A stretch of 64,000 nt of DNA from Algorimicrobium sp002414705 (GCA_963972425.1 CAXAUF010000002.1:62001-126000), one strand, 5' to 3'. Positions 24,054 to 33,835 are shown, counted from the first letter of the stretch. Made by a program: numbers and translations. The notes: generated by a model not told the origin, from the sequence alone.

Positions 24054-26385
24054 AACTATTAGTCATTTCAAAAATAAGTTCGCCACCTTCCATAATTGCA
24101 GCATGTGAAATGGTGTTATTTTCTAATTCTTTTCCGTTTAACGTTACCCGATTTACATACACATTTTCGATACTTTGATTTTCAGCTTTAATAGTGAGTG
24201 TTTTTCCATTATCTAAATGCAGTTTGGCTTCTTTTATCAATGGGCTTCCCAACGCATAATTTGGAGAACCTGGCGTTACAGGATAAAATCCAAGGCTACT
24301 AAAAACATACCAAGCACTCATTTGTCCTGCGTCATCATTTCCACATAAACCATCAACGGTTGGTCCATACATAGTATCCATAATCATGCGGACTCTAGAT
24401 TGTGTTTTTTCAGGATGTCCAGCCCAATTGTATAAATACGGCACATGATGCGATGGTTCGTTACCATGGACATAATTTCCAATCATCCCATCGCGTGTAA
24501 TATCTTCATTTTTTTCAATGTATTTATCGTCGAGTTCCATGGTGAAAAGCGAATCTAAATGTTGTGTAAAACGTTCATTTCCGCCCATTAATTGAATCAT
24601 ATTTGGGATGTTTTGTGGCACGTATAAGCCATAGTTCCATGCGTTTCCTTCAATAAAACCTTGTCCATGTGTATCCAAAGGATCAAATTCTTTTTTAAAA
24701 GAACCGTCGGCTAATTTTGGACGCATAAATCCACTACTTTTATCGAAGACGTTGTTATAATATTCAGAGCGTTTTAAGAATTTAGTTTCAATTGAAGTAT
24801 CTCCAATGGTATTTGCCATTTGTGCAATACACCAGTCATCATAGGCATATTCCAAGGTTTTTGAAACAGAAGCGCTATTTTTGTCTTCTGGGATATATTG
24901 GTATTCTTTGTAAAAGCCAATGCCATCGAAATAATCCACATTTGCTGTATTAACGGAAGCTTTTAAAGCGCGTTTTTTATCGAAATCACCCACGTTTTTA
25001 ACCATGGCATCTGCAATAACAGATGTTGCGTGATAGCCAATCATGCACCAGTTTTCATTAGCATAATGACTCCAAATTGGTAACATGCTATGCACGCTCT
25101 GATCGTGGTGTGCTAACATGCTTTTTATCATGTCGTTATTACGTTGCGGTTGGGTTATATTGAACAACGGATGCAACGCACGATAGGTGTCCCAAAGTGA
25201 AAAAATAGTATAGTTGGTAAAGTCTTCAGAAGTATGAATATTTTGGTCTAAACCTCTGTATTGTCCATCTACATCTTCATAAATAATTGGTGATAAATTG
25301 GTGTGATACAAGGCTGTGTAAAAGGTCGTTTTTTGTTCTTCGGAAAGGGTTTCGACTTCAATTTTAGACAATTCATCATTCCATTTATCACTTGTTTCTT
25401 CATAAGTTTTGTTAAAATCCCAATGTGGAATTTCGGCTTCTAGATTTTTTAAAGCACCAGCCGAACTCACGTTTGATAAGGCCATTTTTAATTGAATTTT
25501 TTCACCTGCTTCCGTATCAAAATTGAAATACGCTCTAATATCTTTACCAGCCATTTCTGGAAAATTTTCTGACTGGTTGAATTTTCTGTAAAAACCATCA
25601 TATAAAACCTGATCATATTTTCGGTGGCCATAACTTTTAAAAGGTTTTGAGAACTGCATGGCAAAAAACACTTTCTTATCACGTGCCCAACCTTTGGTTT
25701 GTCTGTAACCGGTTATCATGGAATCGTTTTCCACACGAATAAAAGTCCACACATTTTTATTGTCATGGTGATATACATTGTAAACCATATCTAATATAAT
25801 ATGAGCATTATCCGTTTTTGGAAACGTATATTGATGAAAACCTACGCGTTCACTAGCTGTCATTTCAGCTTGAATACCATAAGAATCTAAATCCACTTTG
25901 TAATAACCTGGAGATGCTTCTTCACTATTATGTAAAAAAGTCGAATAAAAACCTTTCTCGCCATTTTCTGTTTCTAATGGATCCAGAACTAGATTTCCGG
26001 TTGTTGGCATCACGAGTAAATCGCCTAAATCTGAATGACCTGTTCCGCTAAAATTGGTGTGTGCAAAACCAATAATGGTTGAATCTTTATGTTGATAACC
26101 TGCGCAATATTCGTAAGTTTCTTTGTTGTAGCTTCCATCGTCATTATGCATGACTTCAAAGTTAGTTTGAGGACTCAATTGAACCATGCCAAAAGGTGCT
26201 GTAGCTCCAGGAAAAACGTGTCCCATTTTACTGGTTCCTATAAACGGGTTGACGAATTGCGTATAATATTTACTTTCCTCGTCTTGAGATGTCTGTTCTG
26301 ATGAGGTTTCAGAAACTGGAGATTTGTCGTTTTTACAAGCGAATGCAAATCCAATAAAAATTAAAAGTGCTATTTTTTTAAGCAT
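24046..26385 (-). CDS. GH92 family alpha-mannosidase, lipoprotein
   Basis: Exo-alpha-mannosidase of family GH92. I start it at ATG 26385, giving 779 residues with a clean lipoprotein signal (MLKKIALLIFIGFAFACKND). The open frame continues to 26478, but that part only overlaps the transporter gene. NPFIGTSKMGHVFPGATAPFG and GFAHTNFSGTGHSDLGD mark the N-terminal lobe. HGNEPSHH carries the general acid Glu643, and GNDDAGQMSAW supplies the base. These are the canonical alpha-1,2/1,3-mannosidase motifs. The start overlaps the transporter stop by 8 bases and the end overlaps the next GH92 gene by 8 bases, so the operon is translationally coupled. It acts on the surface or in the periplasm. Confidence 0.94.
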   Translation of the reverse strand: MLKKIALLIFIGFAFACKNDKSPVSETSSEQTSQDEESKYYTQFVNPFIGTSKMGHVFPGATAPFGMVQLSPQTNFEVMHNDDGSYNKETYEYCAGYQHKDSTIIGFAHTNFSGTGHSDLGDLLVMPTTGNLVLDPLETENGEKGFYSTFLHNSEEASPGYYKVDLDSYGIQAEMTASERVGFHQYTFPKTDNAHIILDMVYNVYHHDNKNVWTFIRVENDSMITGYRQTKGWARDKKVFFAMQFSKPFKSYGHRKYDQVLYDGFYRKFNQSENFPEMAGKDIRAYFNFDTEAGEKIQLKMALSNVSSAGALKNLEAEIPHWDFNKTYEETSDKWNDELSKIEVETLSEEQKTTFYTALYHTNLSPIIYEDVDGQYRGLDQNIHTSEDFTNYTIFSLWDTYRALHPLFNITQPQRNNDMIKSMLAHHDQSVHSMLPIWSHYANENWCMIGYHATSVIADAMVKNVGDFDKKRALKASVNTANVDYFDGIGFYKEYQYIPEDKNSASVSKTLEYAYDDWCIAQMANTIGDTSIETKFLKRSEYYNNVFDKSSGFMRPKLADGSFKKEFDPLDTHGQGFIEGNAWNYGLYVPQNIPNMIQLMGGNERFTQHLDSLFTMELDDKYIEKNEDITRDGMIGNYVHGNEPSHHVPYLYNWAGHPEKTQSRVRMIMDTMYGPTVDGLCGNDDAGQMSAWYVFSSLGFYPVTPGSPNYALGSPLIKEAKLHLDNGKTLTIKAENQSIENVYVNRVTLNGKELENNTISHAAIMEGGELIFEMTNSYD

Positions 26386-27691
26386 GATGTAATGCGTTTT
26401 TAGAATTTTTAATGCCATACCATAAAATATAACCATAGCAGATAACAATAAATAATAAAGCAGATTTAAAACCAACATGATCCGTTAGAAATCCAAATAG
26501 AGGTGGAATTATGGCACCACCTACAATGGCCATACAGAGTAAACCAGATGCTTTTGGTTTTAAGTCGCCAATACCAGCAATGGCCAACGCGAAAATAGTT
26601 GGGAACATAATGGAGTTGAATAATCCTACGGCCAAAATACTCCACATACTTACTAATCCAGTCGTGCTAATTGAAATTATAATTAACACTATAGCAATGG
26701 TTGCAAAAATGCCCAGCACGTTTCCTGGTTTCATGATTTTGGTTAAATAGGCGCCAACAAAACGACCAATCATGGCACCAGACCAATAGAATGTTACAAA
26801 TACACCAACTATGGCTTTGTTGTCATTTTCAGTGATTCCAGAATTCAGAATGCCTTCAGCAATAGATTTCATGAATCCCGTTTCTTTAATGACTTCGGTT
26901 AAATTCATATCCATAAAATAGTTGACTAAGTAACTGCCAATTGCTACTTCGGCACCAACATAAAAGAAGATTCCCAAAACACCCAACATCAAATTTTTAT
27001 TTTTTAGCGCTGCGGAATAGGTTCCGGTATCGTCTTCGCTAATCATTTTAGGAAGTTTCGCAAATAGAAAAATGCCAGCAATGAGCATGATAAAAAGTGC
27101 TAATCCTAAAAAGGGCATTTGCACAGCCGACGCTTCTGAAAGTAAATAGGTTTCTTTAGCAACACCAGTTAGTGCAGCAATTTCATCTTTGGTTTTAATG
27201 GTGTCACTTAAAATAAACCAAGCACCAATAATGGGTGCAATAGCTGTTCCTAAAGAATTAAAAGCTTGCGATAAATTTAAGCGACTAGAGGCTCCATCCT
27301 CTGAACCTAAGACTGCTACAAAAGGGTTGGCTGCGACTTGTAAAACTGTAATACCAGCAGCCAATATAAAATAGGCTAGTAAGAAAATACCGAACATGCG
27401 GTATGAGGCAGCAGGATAAAAGAGCAGGCAAGCTAAAGCCATGGTCAATAAACCAAGAATAATCCCTTTTTTGTAACCTATTTTTGATAGAATGTAACTA
27501 GCAGGAATAGATAGTACAAAGTAGGCGCCAAAAAAAGCAAATTGTACCAAGCCAGCTTGAAAATACGTAAGCGTAAATAATTCACGTAAACGTGGTATCA
27601 ATGAATCAACCAAAACGGTTATAAATCCCCAAAGGAAAAATAGTGTGGTTAACAAAATGAATGAGGAGCGATATGATTTTTGTTGGTTCAT
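26378..27691 (-). CDS. Sugar permease, FHS family of the major facilitator superfamily (FucP/GluP-like)
   Basis: Inner-membrane proton-coupled sugar importer of 437 residues with about 12 transmembrane helices. The first helices carry FFLWGFITVLVDSLIPRLRE, typical of the fucose/glucose/galactose symporter group of Bacteroidota. AANPFVAVLG and LNLSQAFNSLGTAIAPIIGA (about residues 120-155) are conserved signatures. Between two GH92 genes, the cargo is most simply mannose or GlcNAc; that is inference. The stop overlaps the downstream GH92 start by 8 bases. Upstream is a 184-base gap with a large palindromic repeat. Confidence 0.9.
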   Translation of the reverse strand: MNQQKSYRSSFILLTTLFFLWGFITVLVDSLIPRLRELFTLTYFQAGLVQFAFFGAYFVLSIPASYILSKIGYKKGIILGLLTMALACLLFYPAASYRMFGIFLLAYFILAAGITVLQVAANPFVAVLGSEDGASSRLNLSQAFNSLGTAIAPIIGAWFILSDTIKTKDEIAALTGVAKETYLLSEASAVQMPFLGLALFIMLIAGIFLFAKLPKMISEDDTGTYSAALKNKNLMLGVLGIFFYVGAEVAIGSYLVNYFMDMNLTEVIKETGFMKSIAEGILNSGITENDNKAIVGVFVTFYWSGAMIGRFVGAYLTKIMKPGNVLGIFATIAIVLIIISISTTGLVSMWSILAVGLFNSIMFPTIFALAIAGIGDLKPKASGLLCMAIVGGAIIPPLFGFLTDHVGFKSALLFIVICYGYILWYGIKNSKNALHHA

Positions 27692-27726
27692 AGATTAGTT
27701 TATTATGCCTTTTAGTTAGTTTTTTT

Positions 27727-27862
27727 CTTCTCGATACTATTTTATTCGTACCTCATAAAATCACTCGAAGTGACAGTTTTCTAATAAAATTATTCCATTC
27801 ATTACTTATATTTTGCGTCACTTCAAGTATTCCGAGCTTTTCGCTTGGAATGTATCGAGAAG
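27727..27862. repeat. Large imperfect inverted repeat (intergenic palindromic element, includes copy 2)
   Basis: CTTCTCGATAC (27727-27737) is the reverse complement of GTATCGAGAAG (27852-27862). Inside, GAAGTGAC (27767-27774) is the reverse complement of GTCACTTC (27817-27824). The right half also holds a hairpin TTCCgAGC (27830-27837) / GCTtGGAA (27843-27850) equivalent to the one at 15564. It lies between GH92 and the permease gene. There is no coding sequence and no terminal-repeat transposase. Confidence 0.65.
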
Positions 27863-27875
27863 CTACTAATAAACA

Positions 27876-30806
27876 CTACTTAATCTGAATCTCATCAATA
27901 AACAACCAGCTTCTACCATCATCAGCATAACCTAAATGCCATTCTGGAAGCTTGCCCAATGTTTTGGCAACAACTTTAATATAACGTGCTCTGCCTAATT
28001 CTGAATGTGAAATAGTTTCCATATCCACTTCATCTGTAGGAACTGGTTCTTTTAATTTATGAGTTAAGACTTCTTTAAAATTTTTACCATCATTTGAGGT
28101 GAAAAATAAGACTTCCCTTGGTAAGAAAATCCAGCTTTTTTGGTCTCTTAAAAACGAAACATATAAATTTTGAATTTCTTTTTCACTTCCTAAATCTACA
28201 ATGGCAACCACATCTTTATTTTGATATCCTTGCCAAGTTCCGGTTCTGAAATCTTTGGCGCCAACAATGCCATCAATAAGCGCGTTTGGTCCACCACCAT
28301 TATATTGGTTTGCGTATTCGGTTTCTAATGTTAATGATATATTTGGATCAATTTCATAAAACTGTGTGGTTATTTCCGAACTTTTAATTTTGTTTTTTTC
28401 TGAATAGATTGTTAATATGGTTGGATTTGATATGATGAAAGGTGTTTCATATAATTTAAATTCACCAGCATCTAATTTATAAAAAATAGCGGCTTCGGAA
28501 TCCACATTTTCTAAAACGACTTCGGTTTGTTCTTTAAAAGCCACGTCTCCTTTTGCTATAAATGGCGAAGCTACAATGAGGTGTTCATCAATGTTTGTTT
28601 TTGGTTCTTGACCGTCGCGACTTCCCCAAATAGCCGGATTGTCTGTCATGCTGAAAATTAAAGTTCCACCATTAATAATTTCGTCGTGTGTTATGTAGGT
28701 TCGGTTTAAATCAACACCATTTAACGATACATTTTCAACGTAAATATTAGAATCACTTAAATTATTCGCGATAATTGTGAATTGCTTGTTGCTTTCTAAA
28801 TTAATGGTTGCTTTTTCAAAAAGCGGTGCTCCAATGATATATTGATTACTTCCAGGCGTAACGGGATAGAATCCCATGGACGAGAAAATATACCAAGCAC
28901 TCATTTGTCCGCAGTCTTCATTTCCTGAAATGCCATCTGGAGTATTGGTGTATAATTCGGTTAAAATTTGATGGATTTTTTCTTGACCTTTATGCGGTTT
29001 ATTTACAAAATTATACAAATAAGCCATGTGGTGACTTGGCTCGTTTCCGTGAGCATATTGTCCAATTAAACCAGTAATATCCGCTTGATTTCTTCCAGAG
29101 GTTTCGGCTTGTGCTGTAAATAAGTTGTCTAAATTCTGTTCTAGTCTTTCTTTGCCACCTAATAATGTCATGAAACCGGTTATGTCTTGAGGGACATAAA
29201 AACTGTATTGCCATGCATTGGCTTCGGTGTAGTTAAAATTTACTTCATACGGATCAAAAGGCGCGAACCAGGTATTGCGAAATCTTCCACGCATAAATTG
29301 TGATTCTGGATCCAATACATTTTTATAATATTGAGCACGTTCGGTATAGATTTTGTAATCATCCGTTTTTCCTAAAGACTTTGCCATTTGTGCAATGGTC
29401 CAATCGTCATAAGCATATTCCAGAGTTTTAGAAACCGATTCGCTTTCTTCTTCAACTGGAATAAATCCGAATTTTTTATAGCTTTTTAAGCCTAATTTAT
29501 CACGAGTCGCGGAATGTTTCATAGCCGTAAAAGCCTTTTCAATATCATAATTTTTAATGCCTTTTAAATAGGCGTCGGCAATTACAGGAACGGCATGATA
29601 ACCAATCATACAACCTGTGTAATTTCCGCTTAAATCCCAAATAGGCATAATACCACCTTCATCATATTTGGCAAGAAATGTATTGATAAAATCGTTGGTT
29701 CTGTCCTGCTCAATAATCGTGTAAAGCGGATGTGCAGCACGATAGGTATCCCAAAGTGAAAAAACGGTGTAGTAATCAAAATCAGTTGTTTGGTGAATTT
29801 CCAAATCCATACCACGATAACGACCATCTACATCCTGATACAAGTTTGGAGCAATCATGGTGTGATACATGGATGTGTAAAAATTGGTTTTATAATCTGC
29901 ATTATCACTTTCAATAACAATTTTATTCAGCTGTGCTTCCCAAATTTTTTGAGCTTCGGTTTTTACCTGATCAAAGGTTTTTTCGCCAATTTCCTTTTGT
30001 AAATTTTGTTTAGCTCCAGCTTCATCAACTGCTGAAATTCCAATTTTTATCTCAAGAGATTGACTTTCTGCTGCATCAAATTCAAAAGCTACTTTTACCT
30101 GTTTCCCTTCTCCTGTATCATTTAAAAACGTCATATTTTTAAATGGTCTAGAAAATTGAATGTTGTAAAATAACATCTGATTAGTTGCCCAAGCTTTGGA
30201 ATGTCTGAAACCACCAATTTCGGTATTGGAATACACAGTTGCTTTTGAGTTTAAAACCTCATCACGATGCTCTAAATCTAAAATAACAATCTGTTTATCA
30301 TTTTCAGGAAACGTGTATTTATGAATACCACTTCGTTTGGAAACGGTTAATTCCACATCAATATTGGTGGAATCTAAATGAACTTTATAAAAACCAGGTT
30401 CGGCTGTTTCGTTGTTATGTGAAAAATGTGCGCGATACCCTTTTTTACCATCAGAACCGTTATTAAAAACAACTTCGTTAGTTGGCATGAGTAAAATATC
30501 GCCATAATCCGAAACACCTGTTCCACTTAAATGTGTGTGCGAAAATCCATATATGTATTCATCCGAATAATGATATCCTGAACAGCCGTCCCAACCATCT
30601 AATCTGGTATCTGGTGAGAGTTGCATCATGCCAAACGGCATGGTAGCTCCAGGATAGGTATGGCCATGACCACCTGTTCCAATAAATGGGTTAACGTAGG
30701 TGGTTAGATTTTTGTCTTTTTTAGCTGGAATGATTGTGTTAGTAGCTTTTTTGCAGCTACTAAAAAATAGAAATAAAATAAAAACAATGGAAAGATTCTG
30801 TTTCAT
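27876..30806 (-). CDS. GH92 family alpha-mannosidase with C-terminal discoidin-like module, lipoprotein
   Basis: Third GH92 enzyme of the locus. Starting at ATG 30806 it has 976 residues with a lipoprotein signal (MKQNLSIVFILFLFFSSCKK). The upstream frame to 30857 overlaps the divergent GH20 gene. The GH92 body (about residues 35-750) has NPFIGTGGHGHTYPGATMPFG, HGNEPSHH with general acid Glu589, and GNEDCGQMSAW. A chitobiase/beta-sandwich linker follows. A C-terminal F5/8 type C-like domain (about residues 835-976) includes LIDGIVGAKDF and ends WLFIDEIQIK. That domain resembles the tail of the divergent GH20 enzyme and may bind the same glycan surface. It is probably co-transcribed with the permease-GH92-GH92-AGA genes downstream, despite the 184-base gap. 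Confidence 0.93.
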   Translation of the reverse strand: MKQNLSIVFILFLFFSSCKKATNTIIPAKKDKNLTTYVNPFIGTGGHGHTYPGATMPFGMMQLSPDTRLDGWDGCSGYHYSDEYIYGFSHTHLSGTGVSDYGDILLMPTNEVVFNNGSDGKKGYRAHFSHNNETAEPGFYKVHLDSTNIDVELTVSKRSGIHKYTFPENDKQIVILDLEHRDEVLNSKATVYSNTEIGGFRHSKAWATNQMLFYNIQFSRPFKNMTFLNDTGEGKQVKVAFEFDAAESQSLEIKIGISAVDEAGAKQNLQKEIGEKTFDQVKTEAQKIWEAQLNKIVIESDNADYKTNFYTSMYHTMIAPNLYQDVDGRYRGMDLEIHQTTDFDYYTVFSLWDTYRAAHPLYTIIEQDRTNDFINTFLAKYDEGGIMPIWDLSGNYTGCMIGYHAVPVIADAYLKGIKNYDIEKAFTAMKHSATRDKLGLKSYKKFGFIPVEEESESVSKTLEYAYDDWTIAQMAKSLGKTDDYKIYTERAQYYKNVLDPESQFMRGRFRNTWFAPFDPYEVNFNYTEANAWQYSFYVPQDITGFMTLLGGKERLEQNLDNLFTAQAETSGRNQADITGLIGQYAHGNEPSHHMAYLYNFVNKPHKGQEKIHQILTELYTNTPDGISGNEDCGQMSAWYIFSSMGFYPVTPGSNQYIIGAPLFEKATINLESNKQFTIIANNLSDSNIYVENVSLNGVDLNRTYITHDEIINGGTLIFSMTDNPAIWGSRDGQEPKTNIDEHLIVASPFIAKGDVAFKEQTEVVLENVDSEAAIFYKLDAGEFKLYETPFIISNPTILTIYSEKNKIKSSEITTQFYEIDPNISLTLETEYANQYNGGGPNALIDGIVGAKDFRTGTWQGYQNKDVVAIVDLGSEKEIQNLYVSFLRDQKSWIFLPREVLFFTSNDGKNFKEVLTHKLKEPVPTDEVDMETISHSELGRARYIKVVAKTLGKLPEWHLGYADDGRSWLFIDEIQIK

Positions 30807-30846
30807 TAAAAATAGATTGCTAAATTTAAACACCCAATATACTAAA

Positions 30847-33123
30847 ATGCAAATCAATACATCCCTAGTTTTTATAGTTTTTGTGAGCCTGATTTTTGGT
30901 TGTTCTAAAGAGATAAGCCAACCTATAACACCACAAATAATACCTACACCATATAGTCAAACTCTAATAGAAGGCGTTTTTACTATTTCCAATAAAACAG
31001 GTTTAACTTTCGATGAAGAATTTTCTGTTGCCGCACAATTTTTAAAAGAGTATATAGAAACAGGTAGTGCTATTTCATTAAAATCTGGCACTAATATCGT
31101 TTTTGAGAAAGATGAAACGATAGAAGATGTTGAAGGTTATACATTAGACGTTTTCCCAGCTAAAATACGCATCAAAGCTAAAACTGTTCAAGGTGCTTTT
31201 TATGCGGTTCAGAGTTTACGGCAGCTACTACCAATTGGTCTTGAAAATAACTCATTTACTAAAGCTGAAATTGCTGTTACATGCGTGTCTATTCAAGATA
31301 AACCGCAATTCTCGTATCGTGGTATGCATTTGGATGTGGCGAGACATAAATTTTCAATAGAGTTTATCAAGAAATATATTGATGCATTAGCTATGCTTAA
31401 AATGAATACCTTTCATTGGCATTTAACAGACGATCAAGGTTGGCGAATAGAAATAAAAAAACATCCAAAACTTCAAGAAATAGCAGCCTTTAGAGATCAA
31501 ACACTAATAGGACATTTTAGTGATAATCCGCAACAATTTGATGGTAAAAAATATGGCGGTTTTTATACCCAAGAACAGATTAAGGATGTAGTAGCGTATG
31601 CTAAAAATCGTTTTATAAGGGTTATTCCTGAAATTGAAATGCCAGGTCATGCACAAGCAGCCATTGCAGCATATCCTGAATTAGGATGTACAAAAGAACC
31701 TATTAAAGTCGCAGAGTCTTGGGGTGTTTTTGAAGATATTTTCTGTGCTGGTAATGATAGCACGTTTACATTTCTTGAAAATGTATTAGATGAAATTATT
31801 CCCTTATTTCCCGATCAGTATATCCATATTGGAGGTGATGAGGTTCCGAAAGCACATTGGAAAACGTGTGATGCTTGTCAGAAAAGAATTCAAGATGAAA
31901 ATCTTAAAGATGAACATGAACTACAGAGCTATTTCATTCAACGGATTGAAAAATATGTAAATTCTAAAGGCAAACAAATTATTGGTTGGGACGAAATACT
32001 GGAAGGTGGTTTAGCACCAAATGCTACCGTTATGTCTTGGCGTGGTATAAAAGGAGCAGTTGAAGCAGCGAAAGCAAAACATGATGTTATTATGACACCA
32101 ACATCCTATAGTTATTTTGATTATTACCAATCTACAAATCCAAACGAACCTGTTGCTATAGGCGGATATTTGCCTTTAGAAAAAGTATATGGTTTTAATC
32201 CTATTCCTATTGGTTTACCAGAAAAAGAGAAATCGTATGTTATTGGCGCACAAGGAAATTTATGGACGGAATATATTTCAGATTCGGAACATGTTGAATA
32301 TATGGCTTTTCCTCGTGTAATTGCCATGAGTGAGGTTGTTTGGTCTACTGAATTGAATAAAAATTACAACCAATTTATTGATAGATTAGAATATTTTAAT
32401 AAACGTTTGGACGCCCTCAATATTAACTATGCCAATCATTTGTATGAGGTAAATGGCGAGGTTAAAATGGAATTAGATAAAATCTATACCTTCCATTTAA
32501 ACACGCTAACTAAAGGAAAAACTATTAGGTACACAGTAAATGGGTTAGAACCAGATAGTACATCTTTAGAGTACAAATTGCCTCTGGTAATTTCTAATAG
32601 CGTTACGGTAAAAGCAGCTGTGTTTAATAATAATAAACGTCTAGGAGCTGTGTTTTCTGAATCGCTAAATTACCATAAAGCTGTAGGCGCTAAAATTTCG
32701 TTAAATGTGCAACCACATCACGCTTATCCAGGAAGTGGCGCTTATGGACTGATTAACGGAATTTCTGGAAGTAATTCACGTTATGGCGATAAAGAGTGGT
32801 TAGGGTTTTGGGGTGAAGCAGTCGAAATAATTATCGATTTAGGAACAGAAACTGAAATTAGTTCCATGTCAACACGATTCCATAATGGAAACGGTCAGTG
32901 GATTTATGCTCCAGAACAGATTGAGCTTATTTTTGATGATGGTGCGGTTTCAAAAATTGAAATTCCAATTTCTGAAGAATTATTAGTTGATGTGTTAGTT
33001 GAAAAGATTATCAAAACACGTTATATAACACTTCGTATTCCAAATTATGGCATAATTCCAGATAGGAAACAAGGTTCTGGAAATCCGGCTTGGACATTTG
33101 TTGATGAAATTAAAGTAAATTAA
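30847..33123 (+). CDS. GH20 beta-N-acetylhexosaminidase, lipoprotein with C-terminal discoidin-like module
   Basis: Exo-enzyme removing terminal beta-GlcNAc (or GalNAc) by substrate-assisted catalysis. I place the start at ATG 30847, giving 758 residues with lipoprotein signal MQINTSLVFIVFVSLIFGCSKE. The open frame reaches back to 30700 but only over the opposite gene. An N-terminal GH20b-like domain (about 35-155) precedes the TIM barrel with FSYRGMHLDVARH, NTFHWHLTDDQGWRIEIKKHP and the catalytic pair Asp331-Glu332 in HIGGDEVPK. A chitobiase-like linker and an F5/8 type C-like domain (about 615-758, ending WTFVDEIKVN) follow. cutC begins one base after the stop. The gap to the divergent GH92 gene is only 40 bases and shows no clear promoter. 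Confidence 0.93.
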   Translation: MQINTSLVFIVFVSLIFGCSKEISQPITPQIIPTPYSQTLIEGVFTISNKTGLTFDEEFSVAAQFLKEYIETGSAISLKSGTNIVFEKDETIEDVEGYTLDVFPAKIRIKAKTVQGAFYAVQSLRQLLPIGLENNSFTKAEIAVTCVSIQDKPQFSYRGMHLDVARHKFSIEFIKKYIDALAMLKMNTFHWHLTDDQGWRIEIKKHPKLQEIAAFRDQTLIGHFSDNPQQFDGKKYGGFYTQEQIKDVVAYAKNRFIRVIPEIEMPGHAQAAIAAYPELGCTKEPIKVAESWGVFEDIFCAGNDSTFTFLENVLDEIIPLFPDQYIHIGGDEVPKAHWKTCDACQKRIQDENLKDEHELQSYFIQRIEKYVNSKGKQIIGWDEILEGGLAPNATVMSWRGIKGAVEAAKAKHDVIMTPTSYSYFDYYQSTNPNEPVAIGGYLPLEKVYGFNPIPIGLPEKEKSYVIGAQGNLWTEYISDSEHVEYMAFPRVIAMSEVVWSTELNKNYNQFIDRLEYFNKRLDALNINYANHLYEVNGEVKMELDKIYTFHLNTLTKGKTIRYTVNGLEPDSTSLEYKLPLVISNSVTVKAAVFNNNKRLGAVFSESLNYHKAVGAKISLNVQPHHAYPGSGAYGLINGISGSNSRYGDKEWLGFWGEAVEIIIDLGTETEISSMSTRFHNGNGQWIYAPEQIELIFDDGAVSKIEIPISEELLVDVLVEKIIKTRYITLRIPNYGIIPDRKQGSGNPAWTFVDEIKVN

Positions 33124-33124
33124 T

Positions 33125-33835
33125 ATGCAACTAGAAATTTGTGCCAATTCTTTTCAATCTGCTCTACATGCTGAAAATGCAGGAGCACAGCGTATTGAGC
33201 TTTGTAGCGAATTGGCCGTTGGAGGCATTACACCAAGCTATGGACTCATTAAACAGGTGATAGAAGCACTTAAAATCCCTATTTTTGTGTTAATCCGTCC
33301 ACGATCTGGAAATTTTACCTATTCGGATGCGGAGTTCCACATTATGAAACAGGATATAGAAATCTGTAAATTATTAGGTGTACAAGGAATTGTTTCGGGT
33401 GTTTTACTTCCTGATAATACCATAGATTTACAAAGAACCCAAGAATTAATTGAATTGTCAAAACCGCTTTCATTCACCTTTCATCGGGCTTTTGATTGTG
33501 TACCAAACCCATTTGAATCTTTAGAGGAATTAATACATTTGGGTGTTCAACGAATTTTGACATCTGGATTGCAACCTACCGCAGAAAAAGGACTTGATAT
33601 GTTAAAGACCTTACACGAAAAAGCCACTGATAGATTAACCATTTTAGCAGGATCTGGTATTCATCCAGAAAATGCATCCAAATTTAAATCGGCAGGATTC
33701 CAAGAAATTCATGCGTCGGCTTCCAAAGTTGTTTCAACCGAAAACAAACATGATTATTTCGGGAATACCCAACAAACGGTTTCTTGTGAAGAGACGATTA
33801 AATCGATATTAAAAGCCATTCAAGATGAAGTATAG
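33125..33835 (+). CDS. cutC: CutC family protein
   Basis: TIM-barrel protein of 236 residues, starting LEICANSFQSALHAENAGAQRIELC and with IFVLIRPRSGNFTYSDAE near residue 57 and FTFHRAFDC near 120, the defining CutC motifs. The family is annotated as copper homeostasis. I recall that the E. coli copper phenotype was later traced to a small RNA (MicL) encoded at the locus, leaving the protein's role open. Here it sits inside a glycosidase operon: one base after GH20, and its end overlaps the beta-mannosidase start by 11 bases. There is no signal peptide, so it is cytoplasmic. Context suggests a step in sugar or glycan handling rather than copper. Confidence 0.92.
   Translation: MQLEICANSFQSALHAENAGAQRIELCSELAVGGITPSYGLIKQVIEALKIPIFVLIRPRSGNFTYSDAEFHIMKQDIEICKLLGVQGIVSGVLLPDNTIDLQRTQELIELSKPLSFTFHRAFDCVPNPFESLEELIHLGVQRILTSGLQPTAEKGLDMLKTLHEKATDRLTILAGSGIHPENASKFKSAGFQEIHASASKVVSTENKHDYFGNTQQTVSCEETIKSILKAIQDEV

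Noticed and set aside
27727..27862. Insertion sequence or CRISPR-like repeat
   Set aside because: There is no transposase, no regularly spaced direct repeats and no spacer pattern; it is a short palindromic intergenic element.
30700..30846. Upstream extension of the GH20 gene over the divergent GH92 gene
   Set aside because: It would place 49 unrelated residues before a perfect lipoprotein signal and overlap the first codons of the opposite gene.
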